From an uncultured Mycoplasmatota bacterium (GTDB lineage: Bacteria > Bacillota_I > Bacilli_A > RF39 > UBA660), in the NCBI GenBank assembly GCA_900551525.1, contig URWD01000010.1, positions 1-38,377 of the forward strand: DNA of 38,377 nt. Direction: 5' to 3'. Position 1 is the first letter of the stretch. Each line of letters opens with the position of its first letter. The notes beneath the pieces are model-generated. The model saw only the letters and a list, made by a program, of their open reading frames with translations. It was not told the DNA's origin and made no database searches. This document shows, one piece after another, positions 21,558 to 28,794 of the stretch. The position numbers were made by a program, and so were the translations under genes.

Positions 21558-22145
21558 TTGAACTTAATTGCACATCGTGGTATATGGAATAAAACGATTA
21601 AAGATAATTCATATGAAGCTCTGTTGAATGGCTTAAATAGTGAAAAATATATAGGTATAGAGTGTGATATTAGAACAACTTTAGATAAGAAATTTATAGT
21701 TTATCATAATATTTTATATAAAGGTAATTTAGTAAAAAATACATATTTTAAAGATATGCAAGATATTTTATTACTTGAAGATTTACTTAAAATAAATACA
21801 GATAAACTGTTGCTTCTTGAAATTAAAGAAAATGATATTGATAAGAAAAGATTACTTAGATTACTTAATAAATATCAAAAAAATTATTATATAATGTCCT
21901 TTAATACAAAAGTAATTGAAAGTTTAAGGGATTTAGATAATAAATATAAATATGGTGTACTTAATTATATATTAAATAGTGATGCTGATTATAACTTAGA
22001 TTTTATATGTTTACTTGATGGGGTAGCCACAAATAATATAATTAATAATTTTGAGAAAAGAGGTATTGAGGTTATCATATATGGTACAATTAAAGTAAAT
22101 AAAAATGTAAAATATATAGTTGATGATATAAAAATGACAAAATAA
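21558..22145 (+). CDS. Glycerophosphodiester phosphodiesterase family protein
   Basis: A cytoplasmic GDPD-type enzyme that would hydrolyse glycerophosphodiesters to glycerol 3-phosphate and an alcohol. It begins MNLIAHRGIW, the diagnostic HRG with the first catalytic His; the Ca-binding Glu-Asp pair is in IECDIRTT, the second His in IVYHN, and LEIKEN supplies the next acidic residue. At 195 aa it is shorter than typical members (about 240). The start is TTG 21558, eight bases after GAGGTG; no ATG is possible without losing the HRG motif. The ribosome site is inside the preceding terminator stem. Confidence 0.88.
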   Translation: MNLIAHRGIWNKTIKDNSYEALLNGLNSEKYIGIECDIRTTLDKKFIVYHNILYKGNLVKNTYFKDMQDILLLEDLLKINTDKLLLLEIKENDIDKKRLLRLLNKYQKNYYIMSFNTKVIESLRDLDNKYKYGVLNYILNSDADYNLDFICLLDGVATNNIINNFEKRGIEVIIYGTIKVNKNVKYIVDDIKMTK

Positions 22146-22195
22146 GTGATAAAAATGAATAAAATTAGTGTATAATTGTAGTAGGTGGTTTGTGT

Positions 22196-23278
22196 ATGAA
22201 AATAATTGTATCAGCAGGTGGTACTGGGGGACATATTTACCCAGCTTTAGCTATTATAAAGAAGTTTCAAGAAAAAGAAAAAAATTTAGAAGTTTTATAT
22301 ATTGGAACACACAATAGAATGGAAAAAGATATTGTTCCTGAGATGGGAATAAAGTATGAAGCTTTAGAAATATATGGCTTTAGTAAAACCGACTTAATGA
22401 GAGATTTTAAAAATATATTTTTAATAAGAAAAGCATTTAATAAATGCATTAGTATCATGAAAGAGTTTAAGCCAGACATTGTAATTGGTTGTGGTGGTTA
22501 TGTAACTTATCCAGTTATTAAGGCTGCACAAAGCCTTGGAATAAAAACATTTATTCATGAACAAAATAGCATACCTGGTAAATCTAATGTTGCTTTATCA
22601 AAAAATGTAGATTTAGTGGGAATATCTTTTAAAAATAGCGAAAATTATTTCAAAAAAGCAAAAAAAGTTGTTTATACAGGAAATCCATGTGGTGAAAGTG
22701 CTTTAGATATTCAAAAAACATCTAAGGTTAGTTTAGGATTTAAGCCAAGCGATAAATTAATCATTATTGTGGCAGGTTCTCTAGGCAGTAATACATTTAA
22801 TGAAAAATTTAAAGCTTACTTAAGCATGATTGATAAAGAAAAATACAAAGTTTTATATATAACAGGTAAGTCATATTATGATGATTTTATGAAAGATACA
22901 GAGTTTTCTCAAAATGTAAAAGTAGTTCCATATTATAATAATTTAGCTAGTATTATGAAAGATGCTTATTTAGTTATTTCTAGAGCTGGTGCATCAACTA
23001 TTTCTGAGATACTTGCTTTAAAAATTCCAAGTATTTTAGTGCCTAGTCCATATGTTGCCAATAATCATCAATACTATAATGCTTTAGATTTAGTAAATAT
23101 GAAAGTATCTGAAATTTTAGAAGAAAAAAATTTAGACCCAAGTATAATTCAAGTTATGATAAATGAACTAGTATATAATGAAAAAAAATATAATGAAATG
23201 AAAAAAAATCTAGAAAGATTAAATGTAAAAGCAGCATCAACTATTATATATGATGAAATAAAGGGTTTGTTAAAATGA
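22196..23278 (+). CDS. murG: UDP-N-acetylglucosamine transferase MurG
   Basis: MurG adds GlcNAc to lipid I to make lipid II on the inner face of the membrane. The N-terminal GT-B glycine loop is SAGGTGGHIYPALAI, and VIGCGGYVTYP, HEQNSIPGKSN and the C-terminal SRAGASTISEILALKIPSILVPSPY form the family's other conserved blocks. Start ATG 22196 (360 aa) with AGGTGG at 22183-22188; a TTG two codons earlier is less likely. A TATAAT at 22171-22176 gives a very short leader. The stop overlaps the murB ATG by four bases. Confidence 0.96.
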   Translation: MKIIVSAGGTGGHIYPALAIIKKFQEKEKNLEVLYIGTHNRMEKDIVPEMGIKYEALEIYGFSKTDLMRDFKNIFLIRKAFNKCISIMKEFKPDIVIGCGGYVTYPVIKAAQSLGIKTFIHEQNSIPGKSNVALSKNVDLVGISFKNSENYFKKAKKVVYTGNPCGESALDIQKTSKVSLGFKPSDKLIIIVAGSLGSNTFNEKFKAYLSMIDKEKYKVLYITGKSYYDDFMKDTEFSQNVKVVPYYNNLASIMKDAYLVISRAGASTISEILALKIPSILVPSPYVANNHQYYNALDLVNMKVSEILEEKNLDPSIIQVMINELVYNEKKYNEMKKNLERLNVKAASTIIYDEIKGLLK

Positions 23279-24129
23279 AATATATAGAAAATGCTAATTT
23301 AAAACAATATAATACCTATAAAATAAATACTATGGCTAGGTTTATGTATGAACCTGAAAATGTGGAAGAACTAAAAGATTTGCTTAAAAACTTGAATAAT
23401 AAAAATATAAAATATTACATCTTAGGGGGAGGTTCCAATGTTATACTTCCAGATGAAAATTTTGATGGTGCTATCATTAAATTAGCATTAAAAGATTTAG
23501 AAATAAAAGATGATATAACTTTTGTGTGTGCTGGATATAATTTAAATAGTTTTATAAAAAAAACAATTGATGAAGGCTATACAAATTTAGCAAATCTTTA
23601 TGGTATTCCTGGCACAGTAGGTGGTGCAATTCGTGGTAATGCCGGAGCAAATGGTAGTGAAATATTTGATGATTTAGTATCGGTGTTGGTGCTTCAAGAT
23701 AATGATGTAAAATTAATAAATGCATATAATATTGAGCATAGTTATAGACATACATCATTTAAAGAAAATAATGACATAATTTTCGGCGGAGTATTTAAAT
23801 CAGAAAAAGGCGATACAAAAAAAGCATGGAAAATAATAAATGAAAACCTAGAAAAAAGAAAAAATAGTCAGCCTTTAGAATATCCATCTGCAGGTTCAGT
23901 TTTCAAAAATCCTGAAGGCCTCTCAGCTGGTAAATTAATTGATGAGTGCGGTCTTAAAGGTTATAAAGTAGGTGGGGCTCAAATAAGTGAGAAACACGCC
24001 AACTTTATAATTAACTTGGATAATGCCACAAGTAGTGATATAATATCGTTAATAGAAATTGTTAAAGAAAAAGTAAAGAAAGAAAAAGGTATAGATTTAG
24101 AATTAGAACAAGAAATAGTAAAGTGGTGA
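23275..24129 (+). CDS. murB: UDP-N-acetylenolpyruvoylglucosamine reductase MurB
   Basis: The FAD enzyme that reduces UDP-GlcNAc-enolpyruvate to UDP-MurNAc. The FAD-binding region shows YILGGGSNVILPD and YGIPGTVGGAIRGNAGANGSE; the catalytic serine is Ser208 in YPSAGSVFKNP, and the C-terminus (LELEQEIVKW) holds the conserved Glu. The absence of the extra loop of type I enzymes and the SVFKNP motif make it type IIa, as in Bacilli. The ATG overlaps the murG stop (ATGA). The length of 284 aa is normal. Confidence 0.96.
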   Translation: MKYIENANLKQYNTYKINTMARFMYEPENVEELKDLLKNLNNKNIKYYILGGGSNVILPDENFDGAIIKLALKDLEIKDDITFVCAGYNLNSFIKKTIDEGYTNLANLYGIPGTVGGAIRGNAGANGSEIFDDLVSVLVLQDNDVKLINAYNIEHSYRHTSFKENNDIIFGGVFKSEKGDTKKAWKIINENLEKRKNSQPLEYPSAGSVFKNPEGLSAGKLIDECGLKGYKVGGAQISEKHANFIINLDNATSSDIISLIEIVKEKVKKEKGIDLELEQEIVKW

Positions 24130-24135
24130 TAAACT

Positions 24136-24885
24136 ATGGCAAAAAAAGTCAAGAAAAAGCTAAATAAAAAAGGACTTTTAGTAGTCCTTCTTACATTATA
24201 TTTATTTATAATGGCTTTTTATTATTGCTTTAATTTGCCAGTTAAATTAGTTGAAGTTAAAGGAAATACCTTAATTAGTGATGAAAAAGTAATAAATAAT
24301 GCAAATATTACTGATAAAACAAAACTTTTTGCTTTAAGTAGTAGTAAACTTAAGAAAAATCTAGAAGAATTACCAATGATAGAAAGTGTTAAAATTAGTA
24401 AACATCTAAATGGTAAAGTTGTGATAACTATTAAAGAGCTTGTAGTATTATATTATAGAGTTTTAGATAAGACTTATGTTTTTGAAAATAATAAGAAAGC
24501 AACTACACTTGATACTACTTTAGGTATTCCAACACTTGTTAATTATGTCCCAAGTGATATTGAAGAAAGCTTAATAAAAAAATTAAGTGGAATAAACAAA
24601 GATATTCTATATAAAGTAAGTGAAATAGAGTACTCGCCAGATATAAAAAATGAAAAAGTTATAGATAAGAATAGATTTTTACTTAGAATGAATGATGGTA
24701 ATTATGTTTATATTAATTTAGCAAATATAAATAATTTAAATAAGTATGAAGAAATTTATGCAACCCTTAATGAAAATGAAAAAGGAGTTCTTAATTTAGA
24801 TAGTTCTAGTAATAATGGTATTGTATTTCAAACGTTCGAATTACTTAAAAAAAAGGAAGAGATGCAAAATGAATTATCAGAATGA
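24136..24885 (+). CDS. ftsQ: Cell division protein FtsQ/DivIB
   Basis: A bitopic divisome protein. A basic cytoplasmic N-terminus (MAKKVKKKLNKKG) leads to one membrane segment (about residues 14-32), then a POTRA domain: LPVKLVEVKGNTLISDEKVINNA, then LPMIESVKISKHLNGKVVITIKE. The beta-domain follows (YYRVLDKTYVFENNKKA, GIPTLVNYVP). At 249 aa it is a typical DivIB. It begins six bases after murB, in the usual murG-murB-divIB order of Bacillus. The 3' end is overlapped by queH. Confidence 0.92.
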   Translation: MAKKVKKKLNKKGLLVVLLTLYLFIMAFYYCFNLPVKLVEVKGNTLISDEKVINNANITDKTKLFALSSSKLKKNLEELPMIESVKISKHLNGKVVITIKELVVLYYRVLDKTYVFENNKKATTLDTTLGIPTLVNYVPSDIEESLIKKLSGINKDILYKVSEIEYSPDIKNEKVIDKNRFLLRMNDGNYVYINLANINNLNKYEEIYATLNENEKGVLNLDSSSNNGIVFQTFELLKKKEEMQNELSE

Positions 24886-25465
24886 ATTAGATAATTTAAT
24901 TAAAAGTTTAGATTATAAACCAAATTTACTTCTTCATAGTTGTTGTGGACCATGTTCTACGGAGGTTTTAACTTATTTAGCACCATATTTTAATATTACA
25001 GTATTATATTATAATCCAAATATTGAACCTTTCGAAGAGTATTTAAAAAGAAAAAATGAACAAATAAGATTTATTAATGAATTTAAACATGATAATATCA
25101 AGTTTTTAGATTGTGATTATGAAAATGAAGTATTTCATGAAAATGTTAAAGGACTAGAAAATGAAAGAGAAGGTAAAGCTAGATGTCCAGTATGCTTTAG
25201 AGTAAGACTTGATTATACTGCTAGAAAAGCTAAAGAATTAAACTTTGAATATTTTGGCACAACACTTACTGTAAGTCCACATAAAAATAGTAAACAAATA
25301 AATATTTTAGGTGGCATTATCGGAGATAAATATAATGTAAAATATCTATTTAGTGATTTTAAGAAAAAAGATGGTTATAAGAAAAGTGTTGAACTAGCTA
25401 AAAAATATAATTTATATCGTCAAGATTATTGTGGCTGTTTATATGGTAAAAATAATAGAGATTAA
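24869..25465 (+). CDS. queH: Epoxyqueuosine reductase QueH
   Basis: QueH performs the last step of queuosine synthesis in tRNA, reducing epoxyqueuosine; it replaces QueG in many Firmicutes. The metal-binding cysteines are in HSCCGPCSTE near the N-terminus and the C-terminal DYCGCLYG; the central KARCPVCFRVRLDYTA supplies another CxxC pair. Start ATG 24869 (198 aa) with GGAAG nine bases before; a start 18 codons earlier would lack a ribosome site. It overlaps ftsQ by 17 bases and so is translated from the same message. Confidence 0.94.
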   Translation: MNYQNELDNLIKSLDYKPNLLLHSCCGPCSTEVLTYLAPYFNITVLYYNPNIEPFEEYLKRKNEQIRFINEFKHDNIKFLDCDYENEVFHENVKGLENEREGKARCPVCFRVRLDYTARKAKELNFEYFGTTLTVSPHKNSKQINILGGIIGDKYNVKYLFSDFKKKDGYKKSVELAKKYNLYRQDYCGCLYGKNNRD

Positions 25466-25469
25466 CCTA

Positions 25470-25498
25470 TTGATTTATTAATTAAATTTTAGTATAAT
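25470..25498 (+). promoter_or_regulatory. Promoter of the putative antitoxin RNA (copy 1)
   Basis: TTGATT (25470-25475), 17-bp spacer, TATAAT (25493-25498). Transcription would start near 25505, just after queH. Confidence 0.75.
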
Positions 25499-25504
25499 GA
25501 ATAC

Positions 25505-25608
25505 ATGAAGAGAAATCTTCATATAATAAAAAAAGGAACATTCGGTATCTCGAATGTCTACCTAGTTAGATAAGAAGACATTTGCCTAGTGGCAGATGTC
25601 TATTTTTA
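25505..25608 (+). ncRNA. Putative antisense antitoxin RNA (copy 1)
   Basis: A roughly 105-nt RNA bounded by the promoter at 25470 and a terminator, AGACATTTGCC (25576-25586) with GGCAGATGTCT (25591-25601) around TAGT, followed by TATTTTTATT. It starts with a GAAA-tetraloop hairpin (ATGAAGA/TCTTCAT) and has a second stem, ACATTCG (25538-25544) with CGAATGT (25551-25557). AATGTCT before the terminator can pair with AGACATT of the terminator arm. It is complementary to the 3' end of the minus-strand peptide message. The 22 bases of the terminator core recur at 26036. Confidence 0.6.
25528..25557 (-). terminator. Minus-strand terminator of the small-peptide message
   Basis: On the minus strand ACATTCG (25557-25551) pairs with CGAATGT (25544-25538), followed by TCC and seven T (25534-25528). 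It would end the peptide message inside the antisense RNA region. Confidence 0.7.
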
Positions 25609-25690
25609 TTACTAATAGCATTAAGACTATTAGTAATATTATAATACATAATCTGTTAAGAAATTTAATTATATAAACTCTTTTCTTCAT
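25586..25690 (-). CDS. Small hydrophobic peptide, 34 aa, type I toxin-like
   Basis: A 34-residue frame read from ATG 25690 to TAG 25586. It starts with a basic head (MKKRVYIIK), continues as one hydrophobic segment (LCIIILLIVLMLLVI) and ends KIDICH, the form of membrane-acting toxins of type I toxin-antitoxin systems. GGGGAGG (25704-25698) lies seven bases before the ATG, the strongest ribosome site of the region. A minus-strand promoter at 25796-25768 gives a leader of about 70 bases. The terminal codons lie in the hairpin of the opposing RNA. It is not homologous by eye to Fst or TxpA; activity is inferred from architecture. Confidence 0.55.
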   Translation of the reverse strand: MKKRVYIIKFLNRLCIIILLIVLMLLVIKIDICH

Positions 25691-25767
25691 ATGCATTCCT
25701 CCCCTCAATAAGCCCAAAGCCCCTGAAAGAAGGTAGGCATCCGGATACTTCATGTTCCATGATAATT

Positions 25768-25796
25768 ACTATAACAAATATACTCATGATAATCAA
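25768..25796 (-). promoter_or_regulatory. Promoter of the small-peptide message
   Basis: On the minus strand TTGATT (25796-25791), 17-bp spacer, TATAGT (25773-25768), with transcription starting near 25761. It reads toward the small peptide and the antisense RNA. Confidence 0.7.
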
Positions 25797-25853
25797 GCAT
25801 TTATTGCAAACTTTTATTAAATATTTTCTTCGAAAAAATAGCATCATTTTAGC

Positions 25854-26064
25854 TTGACGAGCAATAACAAAAATTGTTATAATACAAGTGAAAGATGAGA
25901 TAAATTATTAACATTATTATGATGCATATGCAGTTGAAAAAGTTTTGTTATATAAACTCTCTTCTTTATTCCTCTTATGTGAGGATAAGTTATTATTAGG
26001 TGGAAACTTTAATGTCTATCTAAACATGGTTAAGCGACATTTGCCTAGTGGCAGATGCTTTTTT
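25854..26064 (+). ncRNA. Second promoter and antisense-RNA-like copy, with decayed peptide fragments
   Basis: TTGACG (25854-25859), 18-bp spacer and TATAAT (25878-25883) begin an RNA of about 175 nt that ends at a hairpin GACATTTGCC/GGCAGATG (26036-26057) plus T6, identical over 22 bases to the copy 1 terminator core. AATGTC and GACATT before it are also kept. Antisense to it, at 25975-25945, is a degraded version of the peptide start (KKRVYIT) where the ATG has become ATA, and a second decayed body lies at about 26066-26140. The stretch 26070-26210 holds nothing else recognisable. Confidence 0.5.
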
Positions 26065-26210
26065 GAATTTGAATATAAATTGTATTTATATTTTAAAAAT
26101 ATTTTGTATAGTCTGTTAGTTTTTACCTATCAAAATGATATCATAATGGCATATATATGCCAAATTTCTTAAGAATTTTTGTGTGTTTTTTCTTTAAAAA
26201 AAATTAGGCT

Positions 26211-26221
26211 TGTGTTATAAT
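26211..26221 (+). promoter_or_regulatory. Extended -10 promoter of mutS
   Basis: TGTGT followed by TATAAT (26216-26221) is a full extended -10; no good -35 is present, as is common for this class. Transcription would start about 15 bases before the mutS ATG. Confidence 0.65.
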
Positions 26222-26242
26222 ATTTTGACAGAGGTTTTAAGT

Positions 26243-28792
26243 ATGAAATTAAGTGAAGTAGATAGAACAAAATTAAGTCCAATGATGGCTCAATACATGG
26301 AAATTAAAGACCAGTATAAAGAAGAACTTGTTTTTTATCGTCTTGGTGACTTTTATGAAATGTTTTTTGATGATGCCTTAATTGCATCGCGTGAACTAGA
26401 GCTTACTTTAACAGGTAGAGTAGCAGGGCTTGAAGAAAGAGTACCAATGTGTGGTGTTCCTCATAATAATGTTAAGCCATATATAGAAAAGTTAGTAAAT
26501 AAAGGTTATAGAGTAGCAATATGCGAACAACTTGAAGACCCAAAAGCAACTAAAGGTATGGTTAAAAGAGGAATAGTTGATGTAATTAGTAAAGGAACAA
26601 TTGCTGACAATGACCTTTTAAATGATAAAGATGCATCATATATAGCAAGTATATTATTTTTTAATGATAGTATTTTATTAACCATTCTTGATATTTCAAC
26701 TGGATATCTTGCAAGTATGTCTATAGAAAACAATGAAGAAACATTAATTAATGAAATACTTGGACTTAATTTAAAAGAAGTCATTTTTGTAGATAATTTA
26801 AATACTGCTTTAATTGATTTACTTAAAAATACATATAATATTGAGGTTACAATAAGTCATGAGTTCTTGTGGGATAAATATGAATATTTATTTAGCACAA
26901 TAAGTGATGCTCGAGTTAAAAGTGGTGTTGCTCATTTATTCTATTATCTTGACCATCGTCAACTTAAGGATTTAAGCCATATTAATAAAATAAACTATAT
27001 TAAGAAAAATGATTATCTTGAAATGGATATTCATAGTATTCGTAATCTAGAACTTGTGGAAACTCTTAGACTTAAAGAAAGAACATATTCTCTCATATGG
27101 CTTTTAGATAAATGTAAAACTGCCATGGGAAGTCGTAAACTTAAAAGTTGGATGTTAAATCCTTTAAAAAACAAAGATGCTATTAATGCTAGATACGATA
27201 AAATAGAAAAGTTAAATAATGAATTTATATTAAAAGATGAATTAAAAAATCTATTATATGAAGTTTATGATATTGAAAGATTATCTGGTAAAGTAATAAA
27301 TGGTTCATTAAATGCCAGAGATTTAATACAGTTAAAAAAGAGTATTGGTGTTTTACCTGAAATAAAGAAAATAACAGAAAAACTTGGATTTGATTATGAT
27401 ATTGATACTCATGAAAAGATATTTGAACTTTTAGAAAAATCTTTAGTAGAAGAACCACCAATATCTATTAAAGAAGGTTATATGATAAAAACTGGATTTA
27501 ATAGTGAACTTGATGAACTAAGAGAAATTCGTAGTGGGGGAAAAGACTTTGTGGCAGCATTCGAAGCCAAAGTAAAAGAAGAAACTGGTATAAAAAGCTT
27601 AAAAGTTGGATTTAATAAAGTATTTGGTTATTTTATTGAAATACCAAATGGTAGTAAAAATTTAGTAAAAGAAGAATATCATTGGGAAAGAAGGCAAACC
27701 CTTACTAACTGTGAAAGATATATCTCACCAGCCTTAAAAGAAAAAGAAAGTATGATACTTAATGCTGAAGAAAACATTATTGATTTAGAATATAAATTAT
27801 TTTGTGATATAAAGGAAATAGTTAAAAAAGAAGTACCAGCTTTAAATAAAACAGCTGATGCTTTAAGTGAAATAGATGCATTAACATCACTTTCTGTTTG
27901 TAGTGAAGAATATAGTTTAGTAAGACCAATACTTACAAATGACCATATAATAGATATTAAAAATGGTAGACATCCAGTAGTAGAAGTTGTAAGTAAATCT
28001 GAATATGTACCAAATGATTGTGTAATGGATAATGGCATAAACACTTTACTTATAACAGGACCAAACATGAGTGGTAAATCAACATTTATGAGACAACTAG
28101 CAATTATAGTAATTATGGCTCAGATGGGTTCTTTTGTTCCATGTGAAGCTGCAACACTTCCAATCATTGATAAGATATTTACGCGTATCGGAGCATCAGA
28201 TGATTTAGTAAGTGGTGAGTCAACGTTTATGGTTGAAATGAAAGAAGCTAGAAATGCTATTGATGGCGCAACAGAAAATAGTTTAATTTTATTTGATGAA
28301 TTAGGTCGTGGTACAGCAACGTATGATGGAATGAGTTTGGCCCAAGCAATCCTTGAATATATTAGTGAAAATATCGGGGCTTTTACATTGTTTTCAACCC
28401 ATTATCATGAATTAACTAGACTTGATAAAAAGTTTAAAAATATTAAAAATGTCCATGTTAGCGCTGTAGAAAATGGTAATCAAATAACATTCTTACACAA
28501 AGTTAAAAATGGTGCAGTTGACAAAAGTTATGGTATTCACGTTGCAAGACTTGCTAAGATGCCTGATGAATTATTAGATAGAGCAGAAGAAATATTAAGT
28601 GAATATGAAAGTAATTCTAAAAAGAAAAATCCTGAAGAAAAAGTTCAACTTGCAATGAATTTTGAACCAAATGTTAAAAAAGATGATATAATAAAAGAAA
28701 CAATAGATAAAATAGATGTTTTAAATACAACACCAATGGAAGCACTTAATATATTATTTGATCTAAAACAAAAGATTAAAAAGGGTGAATAG
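26243..28792 (+). CDS. mutS: DNA mismatch repair protein MutS
   Basis: The MutS1 mismatch sensor. The N-terminal mismatch-binding motif is GDFYEMF with Phe37 and Glu39. The core and clamp regions follow (RERTYSLIWLLDKCKTAMGSRKL is cut short here as LDKCKTAMGSRKLK). The ATPase has Walker A GPNMSGKST (residues 606-614, Lys612), SxxD/Walker B LILFDELGRGTATYDGM and the FSTHYHEL switch. A C-terminal beta-clamp type region is QLAMNF. Start ATG 26243 (849 aa) has AGAGG at 26230-26234. mutL is not adjacent in this window. The stop is two bases before the ABC transporter ATG. Confidence 0.97.
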   Translation: MKLSEVDRTKLSPMMAQYMEIKDQYKEELVFYRLGDFYEMFFDDALIASRELELTLTGRVAGLEERVPMCGVPHNNVKPYIEKLVNKGYRVAICEQLEDPKATKGMVKRGIVDVISKGTIADNDLLNDKDASYIASILFFNDSILLTILDISTGYLASMSIENNEETLINEILGLNLKEVIFVDNLNTALIDLLKNTYNIEVTISHEFLWDKYEYLFSTISDARVKSGVAHLFYYLDHRQLKDLSHINKINYIKKNDYLEMDIHSIRNLELVETLRLKERTYSLIWLLDKCKTAMGSRKLKSWMLNPLKNKDAINARYDKIEKLNNEFILKDELKNLLYEVYDIERLSGKVINGSLNARDLIQLKKSIGVLPEIKKITEKLGFDYDIDTHEKIFELLEKSLVEEPPISIKEGYMIKTGFNSELDELREIRSGGKDFVAAFEAKVKEETGIKSLKVGFNKVFGYFIEIPNGSKNLVKEEYHWERRQTLTNCERYISPALKEKESMILNAEENIIDLEYKLFCDIKEIVKKEVPALNKTADALSEIDALTSLSVCSEEYSLVRPILTNDHIIDIKNGRHPVVEVVSKSEYVPNDCVMDNGINTLLITGPNMSGKSTFMRQLAIIVIMAQMGSFVPCEAATLPIIDKIFTRIGASDDLVSGESTFMVEMKEARNAIDGATENSLILFDELGRGTATYDGMSLAQAILEYISENIGAFTLFSTHYHELTRLDKKFKNIKNVHVSAVENGNQITFLHKVKNGAVDKSYGIHVARLAKMPDELLDRAEEILSEYESNSKKKNPEEKVQLAMNFEPNVKKDDIIKETIDKIDVLNTTPMEALNILFDLKQKIKKGE

Positions 28793-28794
28793 TT

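Noticed and set aside
25521..25570. Purine-class riboswitch
   Set aside because: ATATAAT and TCTACC occur in roughly the right order, but the P3 arm and closing P1 are missing, and no purine gene follows.
25665..25847. 60-residue minus-strand frame with a hydrophobic start
   Set aside because: It spans the promoter and leader of the 34-aa peptide message and has no ribosome site; the shorter frame has a strong one. It remains a weak alternative.
25945..26172. 75-residue plus-strand frame
   Set aside because: It runs through the antisense-RNA hairpin and T tract and lacks a ribosome site; the hairpin repeat explains the conservation.
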